Shown piece after piece: positions 18,812-28,027 of a DNA stretch of 64,000 bases. Each line of letters opens with the position of its first letter. Within the stretch, counting starts at the first letter, position 1. Below the pieces are notes generated by a model. It worked only from the letters and a program-made list of their open reading frames with translations, was not told the DNA's origin and searched no databases. Origin of the DNA: Serratia plymuthica (GTDB taxonomy: Bacteria; Pseudomonadota; Gammaproteobacteria; Enterobacterales; Enterobacteriaceae); the NCBI RefSeq assembly GCF_018336935.1, contig NZ_CP068771.1:1116001-1180000 (forward strand), in the 5' to 3' direction. Position numbers and translations under genes: made by a program.

Positions 18812-19672
18812 GTGGATATATTCATGGGGTTAGCCGCCGCGCTGTGCTGGGGCAGCACGGATTTTTTGATCGGTATCAACGCGCGGGCGGTGGGCGTGCG
18901 CAGGGCGGTATTCTTCTCCCAGGCGATCGGTTTTGTCATTCTATCCGGGTTGTTGCTGACTACCGCCATTCCCGCCTTTGCGGCGTCGCCCAGGGTTTGG
19001 GGATTGGCGCTGCTGGCCGCCGGCCTGATGGTGGGCGCAACGCTGGCGCTGTCCCGGGCTTTTGCCATCGGCAAAACGGCGCTGGTGGCACCCTTGGTCA
19101 CCAGCTACGGCGCGGTGACCACGCTGTTATCCTGGCTCGGCGGCGAACGGCTTGGCGCGCTGACGCTGGCGGGGCTGGCGGTATGTCTGTTTGGGGTCAT
19201 ACTCAGCGCGATGGAGCCGGGCCGCCAGCCTGAAAAATCCGGTTCGGCATGGCCCTCCGTCGCCTTCTCGTTGATGGCAGCGCTCTGTTACGGCACCTGT
19301 TTTTGGCTGCAGGGAAAATACACGCTGCCGGTGCTGGGGCCACGGGTCAGCCTGTGGCTCGGCTATACGGTCGGGTTGGCGGCGGTGTTGATCCTGAACA
19401 CTGACCGACGAGCGCTGGTTGCGCGCCCTACCTGGCGGCAAGGCGGGTTGTTGCTGGCCGCCAGCCTGCTGAGTTTGGGCGGTTTTACCGCCTTTGCCGT
19501 GGGCGCCGGGGCGGGCTCGGTGGCTGTCGTCACCGTGCTCAGCACGTTGTCCGGCGGTATCGCCGCGCTGTTGGGCGCGCTTTTGTTGCGCGAGCGGCTT
19601 TCCGGCCTCCAGTGGCTGGGGGTATTCACGGTGTTGGCGGGCGCTGTGGTGCTGCATTTAAAGCCAACATAA
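18812..19672 (+). CDS. EamA/DMT-family transporter
   Basis: Predicted ten-helix inner-membrane exporter (286 residues) of the drug/metabolite transporter superfamily, with two EamA repeats. It begins MDIFMGLAAALCWGSTDFLI, and the second repeat starts near SVAFSLMAALCYGTCFWLQG. I chose the GTG at 18812, which follows GGGAG with a 6-nt spacer; the frame is open far upstream but overlaps the LysR gene there. Substrate unknown. Divergent from a LysR regulator. Confidence 0.85.
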   Translation: MDIFMGLAAALCWGSTDFLIGINARAVGVRRAVFFSQAIGFVILSGLLLTTAIPAFAASPRVWGLALLAAGLMVGATLALSRAFAIGKTALVAPLVTSYGAVTTLLSWLGGERLGALTLAGLAVCLFGVILSAMEPGRQPEKSGSAWPSVAFSLMAALCYGTCFWLQGKYTLPVLGPRVSLWLGYTVGLAAVLILNTDRRALVARPTWRQGGLLLAASLLSLGGFTAFAVGAGAGSVAVVTVLSTLSGGIAALLGALLLRERLSGLQWLGVFTVLAGAVVLHLKPT

Positions 19673-19697
19673 CTGTCTCCCTCGCGGGTAGGCTCGC

Positions 19698-20990
19698 CTA
19701 ACCTGCCTGCGGTGTGCGGCGAAGATAAGTGAGCGGGTTCAGCGAGCGCAGGTGCATTTGCAAGACCACGCCGCGTTGGAAGACGTAGTTGAGCAGGGTC
19801 AGCGACAGCAGTTCGGTCAGCAGGGTGCTGTAGGCGGCGCCCATTATGCCGTACTGGCGGATCAGACAATAAGAAAGCGGGATATTGATGATAAACACCA
19901 GGAGCATCTTCTTCGACAAGAAGCCGTAGCCCGAGAACATCACAATGTATTTATAGGCCAGGGTGCCGAGTGCCGAAAGCAGCGTGGCTACCGCCAGCAC
20001 GCCCATGGCCGGATAGGCCGCCAGGTATTGCTCTCCGTACAGCAGCACGATCACCGGTTTGCCGAGCAAAACGATGCCTGCCACTATTGCGGCGGCGATC
20101 GCCAGCACCAGCCCATTCAGTTTGGCGGCGGCGCGCACCGCGTCGTCACGGCGGTAAGCGAATATCTTGGCAAAAAACGAGGAGATCACTGCGTTGGTGA
20201 CGAACATCCAGGCGGTGGCCAGCGTGATGGCGACGGAATAAATACCCAGCGCTTCGGCGGAAACGAACCACATCAGGAACAGCTGCGCCAGCCGGGTGTA
20301 AATGGCGATGGAGACGTTGGAGACCGCCAGCGGCAGCCCGCTGGCGAGCAGATAGCGCACATATTTGCGCCGAACGCGAGCGGGGGCGGTAAAGCGCGGG
20401 TGGCGGCGATGGTATAGGCGGTGGCGGATCAGGTAAGGGATCAGATAAACCATCACTATGGGGATCGCCAGGAAATACAGATGCAGATCAAAATAAACAA
20501 TCAGATAACGCGCCAGCAGGGCGCTGCCCAGGCCGGCAACGTTGGCCAGAGTATTGAAGCGCGACTCCAGCCGGGCGTCGTGGTAAATGGTGAACACGTC
20601 CCTGAGCGAGAAAAAGCCGGCGATAAAGGTGGCGGCGCAAAAATAGAAGGTAATGAAATCGTCCCGTAACCCGGTGTAAAGCAAGATGGCTGCGGAAAAC
20701 AGGATAAAACAGCCCTGGCGCAGCCGGTTGGTGGAAAACATCAATGCGGTGCCGGAGCGCGGATTGCGGCTGATGCGTTTGAACAGCACTGTGTCGGAGC
20801 CCAGCAGCGCCAGCGTCTGGGTAATGGCGAAAATAGCGGTAGCGAAGGTGATCTTGCCAAAACTTTCCGGGCCAATATATTTCGCCATATAGGCGGTGAT
20901 GAAAATGACGCCAAGAATAGAGACCATTTTTTCAGATATCATCCAGAATGCGTTTTTCACTATATTGATATCTATGAATTTCAATTGCAT
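19698..20990 (-). CDS. Polysaccharide flippase (Wzx/RfbX-like)
   Basis: Oligosaccharide flippase of the MATE/MVF superfamily (about 430 residues, 12 or more predicted helices). Typical features are the N-terminal INIVKNAFWMISEKMVSILG, YMAKYIGPESFG near residue 35, and YSVAITLATAWMF. It would move lipid-linked glycans or teichoic-acid-like precursors across the inner membrane. The ATG at 20990 has AGGGA nine bases upstream; an in-frame ATG at 21011 would add seven residues. It is divergent from an ATP-grasp glycan enzyme, with no other polysaccharide genes nearby. Confidence 0.85.
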   Translation of the reverse strand: MQLKFIDINIVKNAFWMISEKMVSILGVIFITAYMAKYIGPESFGKITFATAIFAITQTLALLGSDTVLFKRISRNPRSGTALMFSTNRLRQGCFILFSAAILLYTGLRDDFITFYFCAATFIAGFFSLRDVFTIYHDARLESRFNTLANVAGLGSALLARYLIVYFDLHLYFLAIPIVMVYLIPYLIRHRLYHRRHPRFTAPARVRRKYVRYLLASGLPLAVSNVSIAIYTRLAQLFLMWFVSAEALGIYSVAITLATAWMFVTNAVISSFFAKIFAYRRDDAVRAAAKLNGLVLAIAAAIVAGIVLLGKPVIVLLYGEQYLAAYPAMGVLAVATLLSALGTLAYKYIVMFSGYGFLSKKMLLVFIINIPLSYCLIRQYGIMGAAYSTLLTELLSLTLLNYVFQRGVVLQMHLRSLNPLTYLRRTPQAG

Positions 20991-21145
20991 CAGCGATTTT
21001 CCCTGTCGCATGCCATGATAAGAATCATCCGATTATTATCCCATCCCCTGTAAGGATGGGGCCGCAGGGCTTTATAATTGAGCGGCAATAATCGAAATGT
21101 TAAAAGCATTTCTCCGTATGCTATCTTCATGGAAGAAACAGAAGA

Positions 21146-22015
21146 ATGAGAAAACTCGCAAAACGGCTCTATCGGGCCGCACCTGATGCTATCTATTATC
21201 AAATTAGCCATTATCTTGCTCATGGCTCTTTGGTTAATTTCAAAAACCCGAAGACATTTTCCGAGAAAATTTATCAACGTATGCGCTATCCACAGTATGG
21301 CTTCAGCCTGCTGGCGGACAAGGTCGCGGTGAGGGAGTATATTTCACAGCGGGTTTCGGAAAAATACCTAACGCCGATCATCATGATCACCGATGATTTT
21401 ACCGAGCAGGACTACCTTTCTCTGCCACAATCGTTTGTAATTAAAACCAATAATGCGTCTCAACAGGTTGAAATAGTCAAAGACAAAAGTCAGACCAGCT
21501 ATCAGGATATTATGAATATTATTAATGGCTGGTCTGGCATAACCTATTGGAAAAGGTTTAGGGAAAAGCATTACGCCACTATTCCGCAAAAAATCATCGT
21601 CGAGAAATTGCTGGATATTGAGTGCAGCGGAGAATTGATCGATTACAAGGTGCATGTTTTTAATGGAAATCAACCTTATCTGTTCGTTGAGTTACTGCGC
21701 GGCGGGCCTGAACCCACTTCGCTGGAATTTTTGGACGCGCATGTTTACCCCTGCTTTTTTATTCAGAAGGATATTCCGCAGATCAATACGTTGCAGGCCA
21801 AACCTGCGTTTTGGGATGAGATGATCCAGGTAGCCAAAGCCGTGGCGGCGGATCTCGACTATTGCCGCGTCGATTTCTATCGCACTCCCGAGCAGCTCTA
21901 CATTGGCGAACTGACGCTGACGCCCGGCGCCGGTAATGAGGTTTTTCTCCCGCGTGCGACCAACCTGCTGTTGGGCGAGATGATGTCCAGGGCCGGTAGC
22001 CGCTGCGGCGGTTAG
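21146..22015 (+). CDS. TupA-like ATP-grasp family protein (glycan modification)
   Basis: 289-residue protein of the TupA-like ATP-grasp family, often annotated as glycosyltransferase and found in polysaccharide clusters. The hallmark NFKNPKTFSEKIYQ is at about residues 31-44. It is followed by LADKVAVREYI, a lysine-bearing SFVIKTNNAS segment, and the C-terminal ATP-grasp acidic motif DYCRVDFYRTPEQLYIGELT. It may ligate an amino acid to, or otherwise modify, a surface glycan. The 5' gap (20991-21145) contains a CCCATCC/GGATGGG hairpin near 21040. It overlaps the convergent LysR gene by 4 bp. Confidence 0.82.
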   Translation: MRKLAKRLYRAAPDAIYYQISHYLAHGSLVNFKNPKTFSEKIYQRMRYPQYGFSLLADKVAVREYISQRVSEKYLTPIIMITDDFTEQDYLSLPQSFVIKTNNASQQVEIVKDKSQTSYQDIMNIINGWSGITYWKRFREKHYATIPQKIIVEKLLDIECSGELIDYKVHVFNGNQPYLFVELLRGGPEPTSLEFLDAHVYPCFFIQKDIPQINTLQAKPAFWDEMIQVAKAVAADLDYCRVDFYRTPEQLYIGELTLTPGAGNEVFLPRATNLLLGEMMSRAGSRCGG

Positions 22016-22923
22016 CTCGGTTGCCGGCTGGCATGCGGAGGTGCGATGCTTTGCAGCCAGGCCAAAAATTCCGCCGCTTTGGGTTTGTCCAGCGTGCGCT
22101 GCGGATAGGCGACATAGTAAGGCTTGCTGAGCGGCAGCACCGGTTCCGCCAGCGGCACCAGCGTGCCGTTGGCCAGTTCGCGCCGGATCAACCTCTGTTG
22201 GCCGAGCAGAATGCCGTGGCCTGCCACCGCCGCATCAATCGCCAGCGAGGTCAGGTTATAGGTCAGGCCGCGCCGCTGAGGCAGCGGTAGCCCGGCGGCG
22301 CTGAACCACTCATGCCAACCCGGCAGGAACTGGCTCTCCTTTCCCCAATCGACATGAATCAACGGTTGCCGGGTCCAGTCACCGGCAGCCTGCCGTTGCG
22401 GGCTGCACACCGGCTGCACGTAATCCTGAAACAGCCGTACTTTTTCCAGCAGCGGATAGTCTTGATCGCCAAAGCACAGGGCAAAATCCGCCGCCGAAGC
22501 GGCGAAATCCACCGTGGCATGGGTGGCGTGCAGGCGGATATCCACCTGTGGATGGCGCACTAGCCAATCGCCAATCGCCGGGTTCAGCCATTTTGACGCC
22601 AGCGCCGGCAGCGCAAACACCGTCAAGGTTTCCTGGCCCCGCTGGCGATCGACATGCTGCTGCGCCACGCGCAGCGTCTCAAACGCGTCCTGCACATAGG
22701 CCAGATAATCCGCTCCCTGTTCGGTCAGCGTTACGCCGCTTTTGGCGCGGGTAAACAGCTGAATGCCCAGATGCTGTTCAAGCTGGCGGATTTGCTGGCT
22801 GACGGCGGCGGCGGTCAGCGCCAGGCTGTCTGCCGCTCTGGTCAGGCTGCCGGTACGGGCGGCGGTTTCAAACGCCAAAATGGCGCTCAGTTTGGGCAGG
22901 CGGCTGCGGGAAGGTGCGTTCAT
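22012..22923 (-). CDS. LysR-family transcriptional regulator
   Basis: 303-residue LysR regulator. The DNA-binding domain is at about residues 9-70 (AILAFETAARTGSLTRAAD, AAAVSQQIRQLEQHLGIQLF), then a substrate-binding domain. It resembles GcvA-type regulators. It is divergent from the 2OG-Fe(II) oxygenase at 23036 with 112 bp between them, so it probably controls that gene. Confidence 0.88.
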   Translation of the reverse strand: MNAPSRSRLPKLSAILAFETAARTGSLTRAADSLALTAAAVSQQIRQLEQHLGIQLFTRAKSGVTLTEQGADYLAYVQDAFETLRVAQQHVDRQRGQETLTVFALPALASKWLNPAIGDWLVRHPQVDIRLHATHATVDFAASAADFALCFGDQDYPLLEKVRLFQDYVQPVCSPQRQAAGDWTRQPLIHVDWGKESQFLPGWHEWFSAAGLPLPQRRGLTYNLTSLAIDAAVAGHGILLGQQRLIRRELANGTLVPLAEPVLPLSKPYYVAYPQRTLDKPKAAEFLAWLQSIAPPHASRQPS

Positions 22924-23035
22924 GGCGGCTATCGTTAAGAATGGGTTACCTCATCCTTAACGCATTTTTGTTATTACGGCAATGCGACATTCGCTACAGT
23001 GGGGTATCCGGCCGCCAAGCCTTCAGGAGCTTCTC

Positions 23036-23815
23036 ATGCAGCAACTCGCTCATATCGTTGATTTATCCGCCAACCCGATTGGCGACGCCGATTTTCAAGC
23101 CCGATGCAAAGCGACCCTGGACACGGCGGGGGCGTTGGTGCTGCGGGGCTTTCTGACCGCAGCCGCGTTGGCGACCGTTCGTCTGGAAGGGGCAGAACAC
23201 AGCCATGCGGCGTTTTATGCCGCCAGCAAGCATAACGTATACCTGAAACCGCAGGATGAAAGCCTGCCTGCCGACCATGCGCGCAACCGGCAGGTGGTGT
23301 CGTCCAAGGGCTGTATTACCGACGAGGATATCCCGGCCCAGTCGCCGCTGCGCACGCTGTATGATGCCCAACCTTTCCGCGATTTCCTCTGTGCGGTGCT
23401 TGAAGAGCAACAGCTTTATCCCTACGCCGATCGGCTGTCGTCGATCAACCTGCACTACGCGCATCGTGGGCAGGAACTGGGCTGGCATTTTGATAACTCC
23501 TCATTCGCCATCACGCTCCTGATCCAAAAACCGCAGGCCGGCGGCCGGTTTGAATATGTGGAAAACCTGCGGGATGCCGATCGCGGCGAGATGAATTACG
23601 CGGGGGTAACCCAGGTGCTGGACGGCGAGCGTGCGGTGAAGACGCTGGCGATGGAGGAGGGGGATTTGGTGCTGTTTCGTGGGCGCAATGCCATGCACCG
23701 GGTTACGCCAACCGAAGGCGATATCACCCGTATGCTGGTGGTGCTGGCCTATAATGCCCAGCCGGATATCGCGCTGTCGGAGAGCGCGCGCATGACTTTT
23801 TATGGCCGCTTGTAA
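23036..23815 (+). CDS. 2-oxoglutarate/Fe(II)-dependent oxygenase, HalD/ArpA-like
   Basis: Predicted non-heme iron dioxygenase (259 residues). The facial triad is His151 and Asp153 in GWHFDNSSF and His221 in AMHRVTP; Arg232 (DITRMLVV) fits the 2-oxoglutarate anchor. BesD/HalD-type halogenases replace the Asp with Gly, so this protein should be a hydroxylase or other oxygenase. The substrate is unknown; free amino acids are used by related enzymes. The ATG at 23036 follows CAGGAG. It is convergent with ansP. Confidence 0.75.
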   Translation: MQQLAHIVDLSANPIGDADFQARCKATLDTAGALVLRGFLTAAALATVRLEGAEHSHAAFYAASKHNVYLKPQDESLPADHARNRQVVSSKGCITDEDIPAQSPLRTLYDAQPFRDFLCAVLEEQQLYPYADRLSSINLHYAHRGQELGWHFDNSSFAITLLIQKPQAGGRFEYVENLRDADRGEMNYAGVTQVLDGERAVKTLAMEEGDLVLFRGRNAMHRVTPTEGDITRMLVVLAYNAQPDIALSESARMTFYGRL

Positions 23816-23820
23816 CGGAT

Positions 23821-23847
23821 AAAAAAACTGCCCCGGTGGGGGCAGTT
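23821..23847 (-). terminator. Rho-independent terminator after ansP
   Basis: Read on the minus strand, CTGCCCC and GGGGCAG form a 7-bp stem with a short loop, followed by a run of seven T. It lies between the convergent ansP and oxygenase genes. Confidence 0.85.
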
Positions 23848-23854
23848 CGGAGAC

Positions 23855-25321
23855 TCAGTGGTGGGATTCTTCGTGAGCCAACTGTTCCAGCTTCACTTCC
23901 TGCGCGCGCTTGCGCAGGCCAAACCAGCCCAGCACCAGCAACACGGCCAGCACCGGAATGGTAGCGATGGTCCAGGTGCCGTTCGGGTAATCGAACGCCA
24001 TCATCACCACGACCGCCAGCAGGAACGCCAGCGTCAGCCATGAGGTGACCGGCGCGCCGGGCATCTTGAAGGTGACTGGCTGAGCGCGACCTTCTCTCAC
24101 CGCTTTACGCAGACGCATCTGGCAAACGATGATGAATGCCCAGGAGCTGATAATGCCCAGTGAGGCAATGTTCAGCACGATCTCAAACACCTGCGAAGGC
24201 ACCAGATAGTTCAACAACACGCCGATCACGTAGATGCCGCAGGTCACCAGAATGCCGGCATAAGGTACTTGCTGGCTGCTCATTTTTGACATGAATTTCG
24301 GCGCGGAGCCGCCCATCGACAGCGAACGCAGAATACGGCCGGTGGAGTACAGGCCGGAGTTCAGGCTCGAGAGCGCGGCGGTCAGCACCACGATGTTCAT
24401 GATGGTGCCGATATAAGGTACGCCCAGTTTACTGAAGAAGGTGACGAACGGGCTTTGGCCGGCCTGATAGGCATTCCACGGCAGCAGCAGCACCAGCAGC
24501 ACCACGGAACCGACGTAGAACAGGCCGATACGCCAGATCACGCTGTTGATCGCCTTCGGCAGCATTTTTGCCGGATCTTTGCATTCGCCGGCGGCCGTGC
24601 CGATAAGCTCGATGCCGGCGAAGGCGAAGATTACCCCTTGCACCAGCACCAACGCAGGCAGCAAGCCGTGCGGGAACATGCCGCCGTTTTCGGTAATCAG
24701 GTGCAGGCCGGTAGTGTTACCCGCCACCGGGGTGCCCATGCCGAGAAAGACCACGCCGACCACCAGGAAAAGGGCAATGGCGGCGACCTTGATCAGCGCA
24801 AACCAGAACTCCATCTCGGCGAACCACTTCACGCCGATCATGTTCATGGTCGCGACGACCCCGAGAGCGCAGAGCGCGAACAGCCATTGCGGCACGTCGG
24901 CGAAGGTGCCCCAGTAGTGCATGTACAGCGCGACCGCCGTGATGTCGACGATGCCGGTCATCGCCCAGTTGAGGAAATACATCCAGCCGGCGACATAAGA
25001 GGCTTTTTCGCCGAGAAACTCGCGGGCATAAGAAACGAAGCTGCCGCTGGAAGGGCGGTGCAGCACCAGCTCGCCCAGCGCGCGAAGAATGAAGAAAGAG
25101 AAAATCCCGCACACCAGATAGACCAAAGCCAGCGCCGGGCCGGCCATTTCCAGTCGGCCGCCGGTACCGAGGAACAGACCGGTACCGATGGAGCCGCCGA
25201 TGGCGATCATCTGTATCTGCCGGTTGCCCATGCTTTTGTGATATCCGGATTCATGTGAGTCTAACCAACGTCTTCTGGCGGCGTGTTTGTCATGCGCAGT
25301 TTTTTTATGTGATTGCATCAT
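23855..25321 (-). CDS. ansP: L-asparagine permease AnsP
   Basis: Amino acid-polyamine-organocation permease (488 residues, 12 helices). It is very similar to E. coli AnsP, with RRWLDSHESGYHKSMGNRQI at the N-terminus, GGSIGTGLFLGTGGRLEMAG in helix 1, and conserved HRPSSGSFVSYAREF and SSLNSGLYSTGRILRS. It imports asparagine by proton symport. Two adjacent ATG codons follow AGGACGG, so the true start may be 25318. An ERIC lies 107 bp upstream. Confidence 0.92.
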   Translation of the reverse strand: MMQSHKKTAHDKHAARRRWLDSHESGYHKSMGNRQIQMIAIGGSIGTGLFLGTGGRLEMAGPALALVYLVCGIFSFFILRALGELVLHRPSSGSFVSYAREFLGEKASYVAGWMYFLNWAMTGIVDITAVALYMHYWGTFADVPQWLFALCALGVVATMNMIGVKWFAEMEFWFALIKVAAIALFLVVGVVFLGMGTPVAGNTTGLHLITENGGMFPHGLLPALVLVQGVIFAFAGIELIGTAAGECKDPAKMLPKAINSVIWRIGLFYVGSVVLLVLLLPWNAYQAGQSPFVTFFSKLGVPYIGTIMNIVVLTAALSSLNSGLYSTGRILRSLSMGGSAPKFMSKMSSQQVPYAGILVTCGIYVIGVLLNYLVPSQVFEIVLNIASLGIISSWAFIIVCQMRLRKAVREGRAQPVTFKMPGAPVTSWLTLAFLLAVVVMMAFDYPNGTWTIATIPVLAVLLVLGWFGLRKRAQEVKLEQLAHEESHH

Positions 25322-25427
25322 CCGTCCTGTTTACCTGTCTATAGGGTTACCCAGCTCTCGGACGAGAGCAAACGATTGCTATTGGCAATCGTTATGAGAA
25401 TGAGGTCATGGCATCATTCTGTTGTTT

Positions 25428-25554
25428 TATACCCGTCGTCTTTCAAGCTGCAAGGTTGTTGGCTGCACTGGCTTACCCCAGTGACGTACCTGAGTATGCG
25501 CCTGGTGATAAGCGAGCTGGCCGCTTGGCTGCAACTTGAAACCCCTGGGGTATA
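25428..25554. repeat. Full-length ERIC (IRU) palindrome upstream of ansP
   Basis: A 127-bp palindrome with ends TATACCC and GGGTATA. The internal arms CTTTCAAGCTGCAAGG, TTACCCCAGTGACGTACC and GCTGCAACTTGAAA match the ERIC consensus. It lies between ansP and the AT-rich probable promoter region. Confidence 0.93.
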
Positions 25555-25827
25555 TTATATGTACAGCCGTCATTAAATAACGGCGAGGCATGCTACCTTT
25601 TCTCCGTAAACGTGGCAAAAAATCCTGCGTATAAATCGTGATAAATTGTGTTTATTTTTTATTACATATATAAAATGTAATATTATTCAATATGATGAGT
25701 AAGTTTCTCGACGCGGAAACATCGAAGAATAAAAAGTGACGAAAATCACAAAATATTAATTACCGCGCAAATTGCAGGGAGTTTTGCTTATTTTTCGAGG
25801 CGTGAAAAAAGAGGAGAAATAAGATTT

Positions 25828-25862
25828 TTGTGGCCTGCGGCGATTATGGCCCGCAGGCGAGG
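25828..25862 (-). terminator. Probable terminator after the PACE-family gene
   Basis: On the minus strand GCCTGCGGG and CCGCAGGC pair, followed by a short A/T-rich stretch rather than a clean T-run. It lies 18 bp past the stop of the gene at 25880. Confidence 0.6.
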
Positions 25863-25879
25863 GGATTAACGGCGATTTC

Positions 25880-26317
25880 TTAGGCAGATTCCCTGGCCGG
25901 CAGAGCCGAGGCAGGCAGACCGAAAACCAGGTCGAACGCCCAGTTAAACACGAAGGTGTAGCACGGGATAATGACGATCAGCGCCATATCCAGCAGCAGC
26001 GCTTCCAGCAGTGAAATCCCCATCCACCAGGCGATCAGCGGGATCAGGTACACCACCAGCGTCAGTTGAAACCCCACGGCGTGCACAATGCGGCGCTTTA
26101 GCGTGCGGGTGCGTGACGTCTGGCGACTTTCCCAGCGCTCAAACAGCGAGTTGTAGATGAAGTTCCAGCTTACGGCGATGGTGGTAATGATCACCGCCAG
26201 CGGCCCGGTGCTGCTGGGCGCGCTGCCGGAAAGCAGCGCCAGCCCCAAAGCGGAGATCGCCATGCCGATAATTTCATAGGCGGTGACATACACCAGTTTG
26301 CGTTTAACGCCTTGCAT
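25880..26317 (-). CDS. PACE-family multidrug/biocide efflux transporter (AceI-like)
   Basis: A 145-residue membrane protein with four predicted helices in two tandem repeats, the proteobacterial antimicrobial compound efflux (PACE) plan. Glu15 in VTAYEIIG matches the glutamate essential in Acinetobacter AceI. The family blocks SWNFIYNSLFERWE, RIVHAVGFQ and YTFVFNWAFDLVF are present. AceI exports chlorhexidine and short diamines by proton antiport. It is divergent from a LysR regulator, as aceI is from aceR. Confidence 0.9.
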   Translation of the reverse strand: MQGVKRKLVYVTAYEIIGMAISALGLALLSGSAPSSTGPLAVIITTIAVSWNFIYNSLFERWESRQTSRTRTLKRRIVHAVGFQLTLVVYLIPLIAWWMGISLLEALLLDMALIVIIPCYTFVFNWAFDLVFGLPASALPARESA

Positions 26318-26429
26318 TATGTTCTCCTGAATTATTTTTGGTGGTTTCTTGGGTTGTGGCGGCTAAGATAACGTCAATCACATTGATAGAAAAAGTCAGG
26401 AGCTGTCAGTTTTACTGACAGGTAACGCA

Positions 26430-27323
26430 ATGAACTTTTCCAGCGATAACATTGAGCTGTTTCTGGCGGTATTGGATCGCGGCTCGTTTTCCGCCGCCGC
26501 CCGCTCGCTGCGGCGCGTGCCTTCGGCGGTCAGCATGGGCATCGCCAACATGGAGGCGGAACTCGGGTTCCCGCTGTTTGACCGCTCGCACCGCGAACCG
26601 GTGCCGACCGCGCTGGCACTGGCGCTGGCGCCGCATGCCCGGCTGATCGCCGACCAACTTGAACAATTGCAAAACCACGCCATCGAATTGTCGCAGGGGC
26701 TGGAGAGTACGTTGTCGATCGGCGTCGCTTCGGACATCAACGGCAGCGGCCTGCTGGCGGCGATCAAAACGCTGGCGGAGCGTTATCCGTTGCTGAACAT
26801 CGAAGTGCTGACCGCTCCGCAGGATGATGTGCTGCATATGCTGCATCAGGGCAGGGTGGGCGTTTGCCTGGCGTTTGGCGGGCTTAACGTCAACAGCCTG
26901 GAGCAGTTCCATTCCGTGGGGGCGGAATCGCTGGTCGCCACGTTATCGCCACGCCACCCGGCGTTGCAGGGGGCGGCGGACGAGCTGTTTTTCGAAGACC
27001 TGGTCAACGTGCGGCAGATTATGGTGGCCAGCCGCGATCTGCCGATCGCCGATCTGCGGCCGCAGGTGGCGGAATCCTATTGGCGCACCGACAGCCTGCC
27101 GATGGCGTTGAGCATGGTCGAGGCCGGGTTGGGTTGGGGCAATTTCCCGTTGTCGCTGACTGCGCCTTTGTTGGCGCAGGGGCGGTTAATCCGGCTGAAA
27201 TTCAAAAACACCAAAAACGAACTGCGGTTGCCGATACATCTGGTCTGGCTAAAAAATGCGCCGCTGGACAAGGCCGCGCGGGAGCTGGTAGCGCTGATGC
27301 GCGATGCGGATCAGGTTGAATGA
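26430..27323 (+). CDS. LysR-family regulator, probable AceR-type
   Basis: 297-residue LysR regulator with helix-turn-helix in the first 60 residues (FLAVLDRGSFSAAARSLRRV, SAVSMGIANMEAELGFPLF) and a substrate-binding domain (SIGVASDINGS, LGWGNFPLSL). It is divergent from the PACE transporter with 112 bp between starts. By analogy with AceR it probably activates that gene in response to the transported compound. The pairing, not the sequence, is the main basis for the role. Confidence 0.85.
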   Translation: MNFSSDNIELFLAVLDRGSFSAAARSLRRVPSAVSMGIANMEAELGFPLFDRSHREPVPTALALALAPHARLIADQLEQLQNHAIELSQGLESTLSIGVASDINGSGLLAAIKTLAERYPLLNIEVLTAPQDDVLHMLHQGRVGVCLAFGGLNVNSLEQFHSVGAESLVATLSPRHPALQGAADELFFEDLVNVRQIMVASRDLPIADLRPQVAESYWRTDSLPMALSMVEAGLGWGNFPLSLTAPLLAQGRLIRLKFKNTKNELRLPIHLVWLKNAPLDKAARELVALMRDADQVE

Positions 27324-27398
27324 TCTCCGGTATTCATTGTTTTTATTTTCGTCCCTGCGCTACTTTGAACTGTGGATTGTTAAGGGAGTATCGCGAGC

Positions 27399-28025
27399 AT
27401 GATGAGTGAAACGGCATTATCGGTATTGAGCATTACCGGGGCGATAACGCTCGGGGCGATGAGCCCGGGGCAAAGTTTTATTTTGGTGGCGCGCACCGCA
27501 GTTGCTTCTTCGCGCCGCGATGGCATGGCGGTGGCGTTGGGCATGGGCGTCGGTTGTTTTATCTTTGCCTTGATCGCGCTGCTGGGATTGCAGTCGCTGC
27601 TGCTGGCGCTGCCGTGGTTGTACACCACGCTGAAGGTTCTGGGCGGCGCCTATCTTATCTATTTGGCGTTTAACATGCTGCGCGGGGCAAATCGGCCGCT
27701 GAACGTGGAGGCGGTCGGCGAGCGACATCTGGGGTTTCGCAAGGCGTTCACCACCGGTTTGTTGACCCAACTCGGCAACCCGAACACCGCCATCGTGTTC
27801 GGTAGCGTGTTCGCCGCGTTGCTCAGCCATAAAATTTCGCCGCTGATGTACGTGGTGTTGCCGGTGATTGCCTTGACGATCGACGTCCTGTGGTACGCCT
27901 TTGTGGCGTTTGTGCTGTCATCGCCGCGCCCGCGCCGCGCTTACCTGCGTTTTAAAGCCTGGTTCGATCGGCTGGGTGGCGGCGTGTTGGCGTTGCTCGG
28001 CCTGAAACTGATGCTCAACAAATAG
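27399..28025 (+). CDS. LysE/RhtB-family amino acid exporter
   Basis: Six-helix exporter of the LysE/RhtB family (208 residues). It has the family N-terminal SPGQSFILVARTA, the glycine-rich AVALGMGVG, and the conserved QLGNPNTAIVFGSVF. The substrate is not predictable. Two ATG codons are adjacent (27399 and 27402); GGGAG lies just upstream. It is convergent with the DedA gene, 2 bp apart. Confidence 0.88.
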   Translation: MMSETALSVLSITGAITLGAMSPGQSFILVARTAVASSRRDGMAVALGMGVGCFIFALIALLGLQSLLLALPWLYTTLKVLGGAYLIYLAFNMLRGANRPLNVEAVGERHLGFRKAFTTGLLTQLGNPNTAIVFGSVFAALLSHKISPLMYVVLPVIALTIDVLWYAFVAFVLSSPRPRRAYLRFKAWFDRLGGGVLALLGLKLMLNK

Positions 28026-28027
28026 CC

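Larger units (their letters stand above)
25322..25879. other. Long intergenic region upstream of ansP
   Basis: It holds an ERIC (25428-25554), a very AT-rich stretch (about 25600-25800) that could carry promoters, and the terminator of the PACE gene at its right end. No gene was recognised. A short open frame at 25313-25576 runs through the ERIC and is not credible. Confidence 0.6.

Noticed and set aside
24455..25258. 267-codon open frame antisense to ansP
   Set aside because: A His/Gln/Arg-rich shadow of a membrane protein gene, with no start signal.
25313..25576. 87-codon open frame through the ERIC upstream of ansP
   Set aside because: Most of it is ERIC palindrome sequence; no ribosome site.
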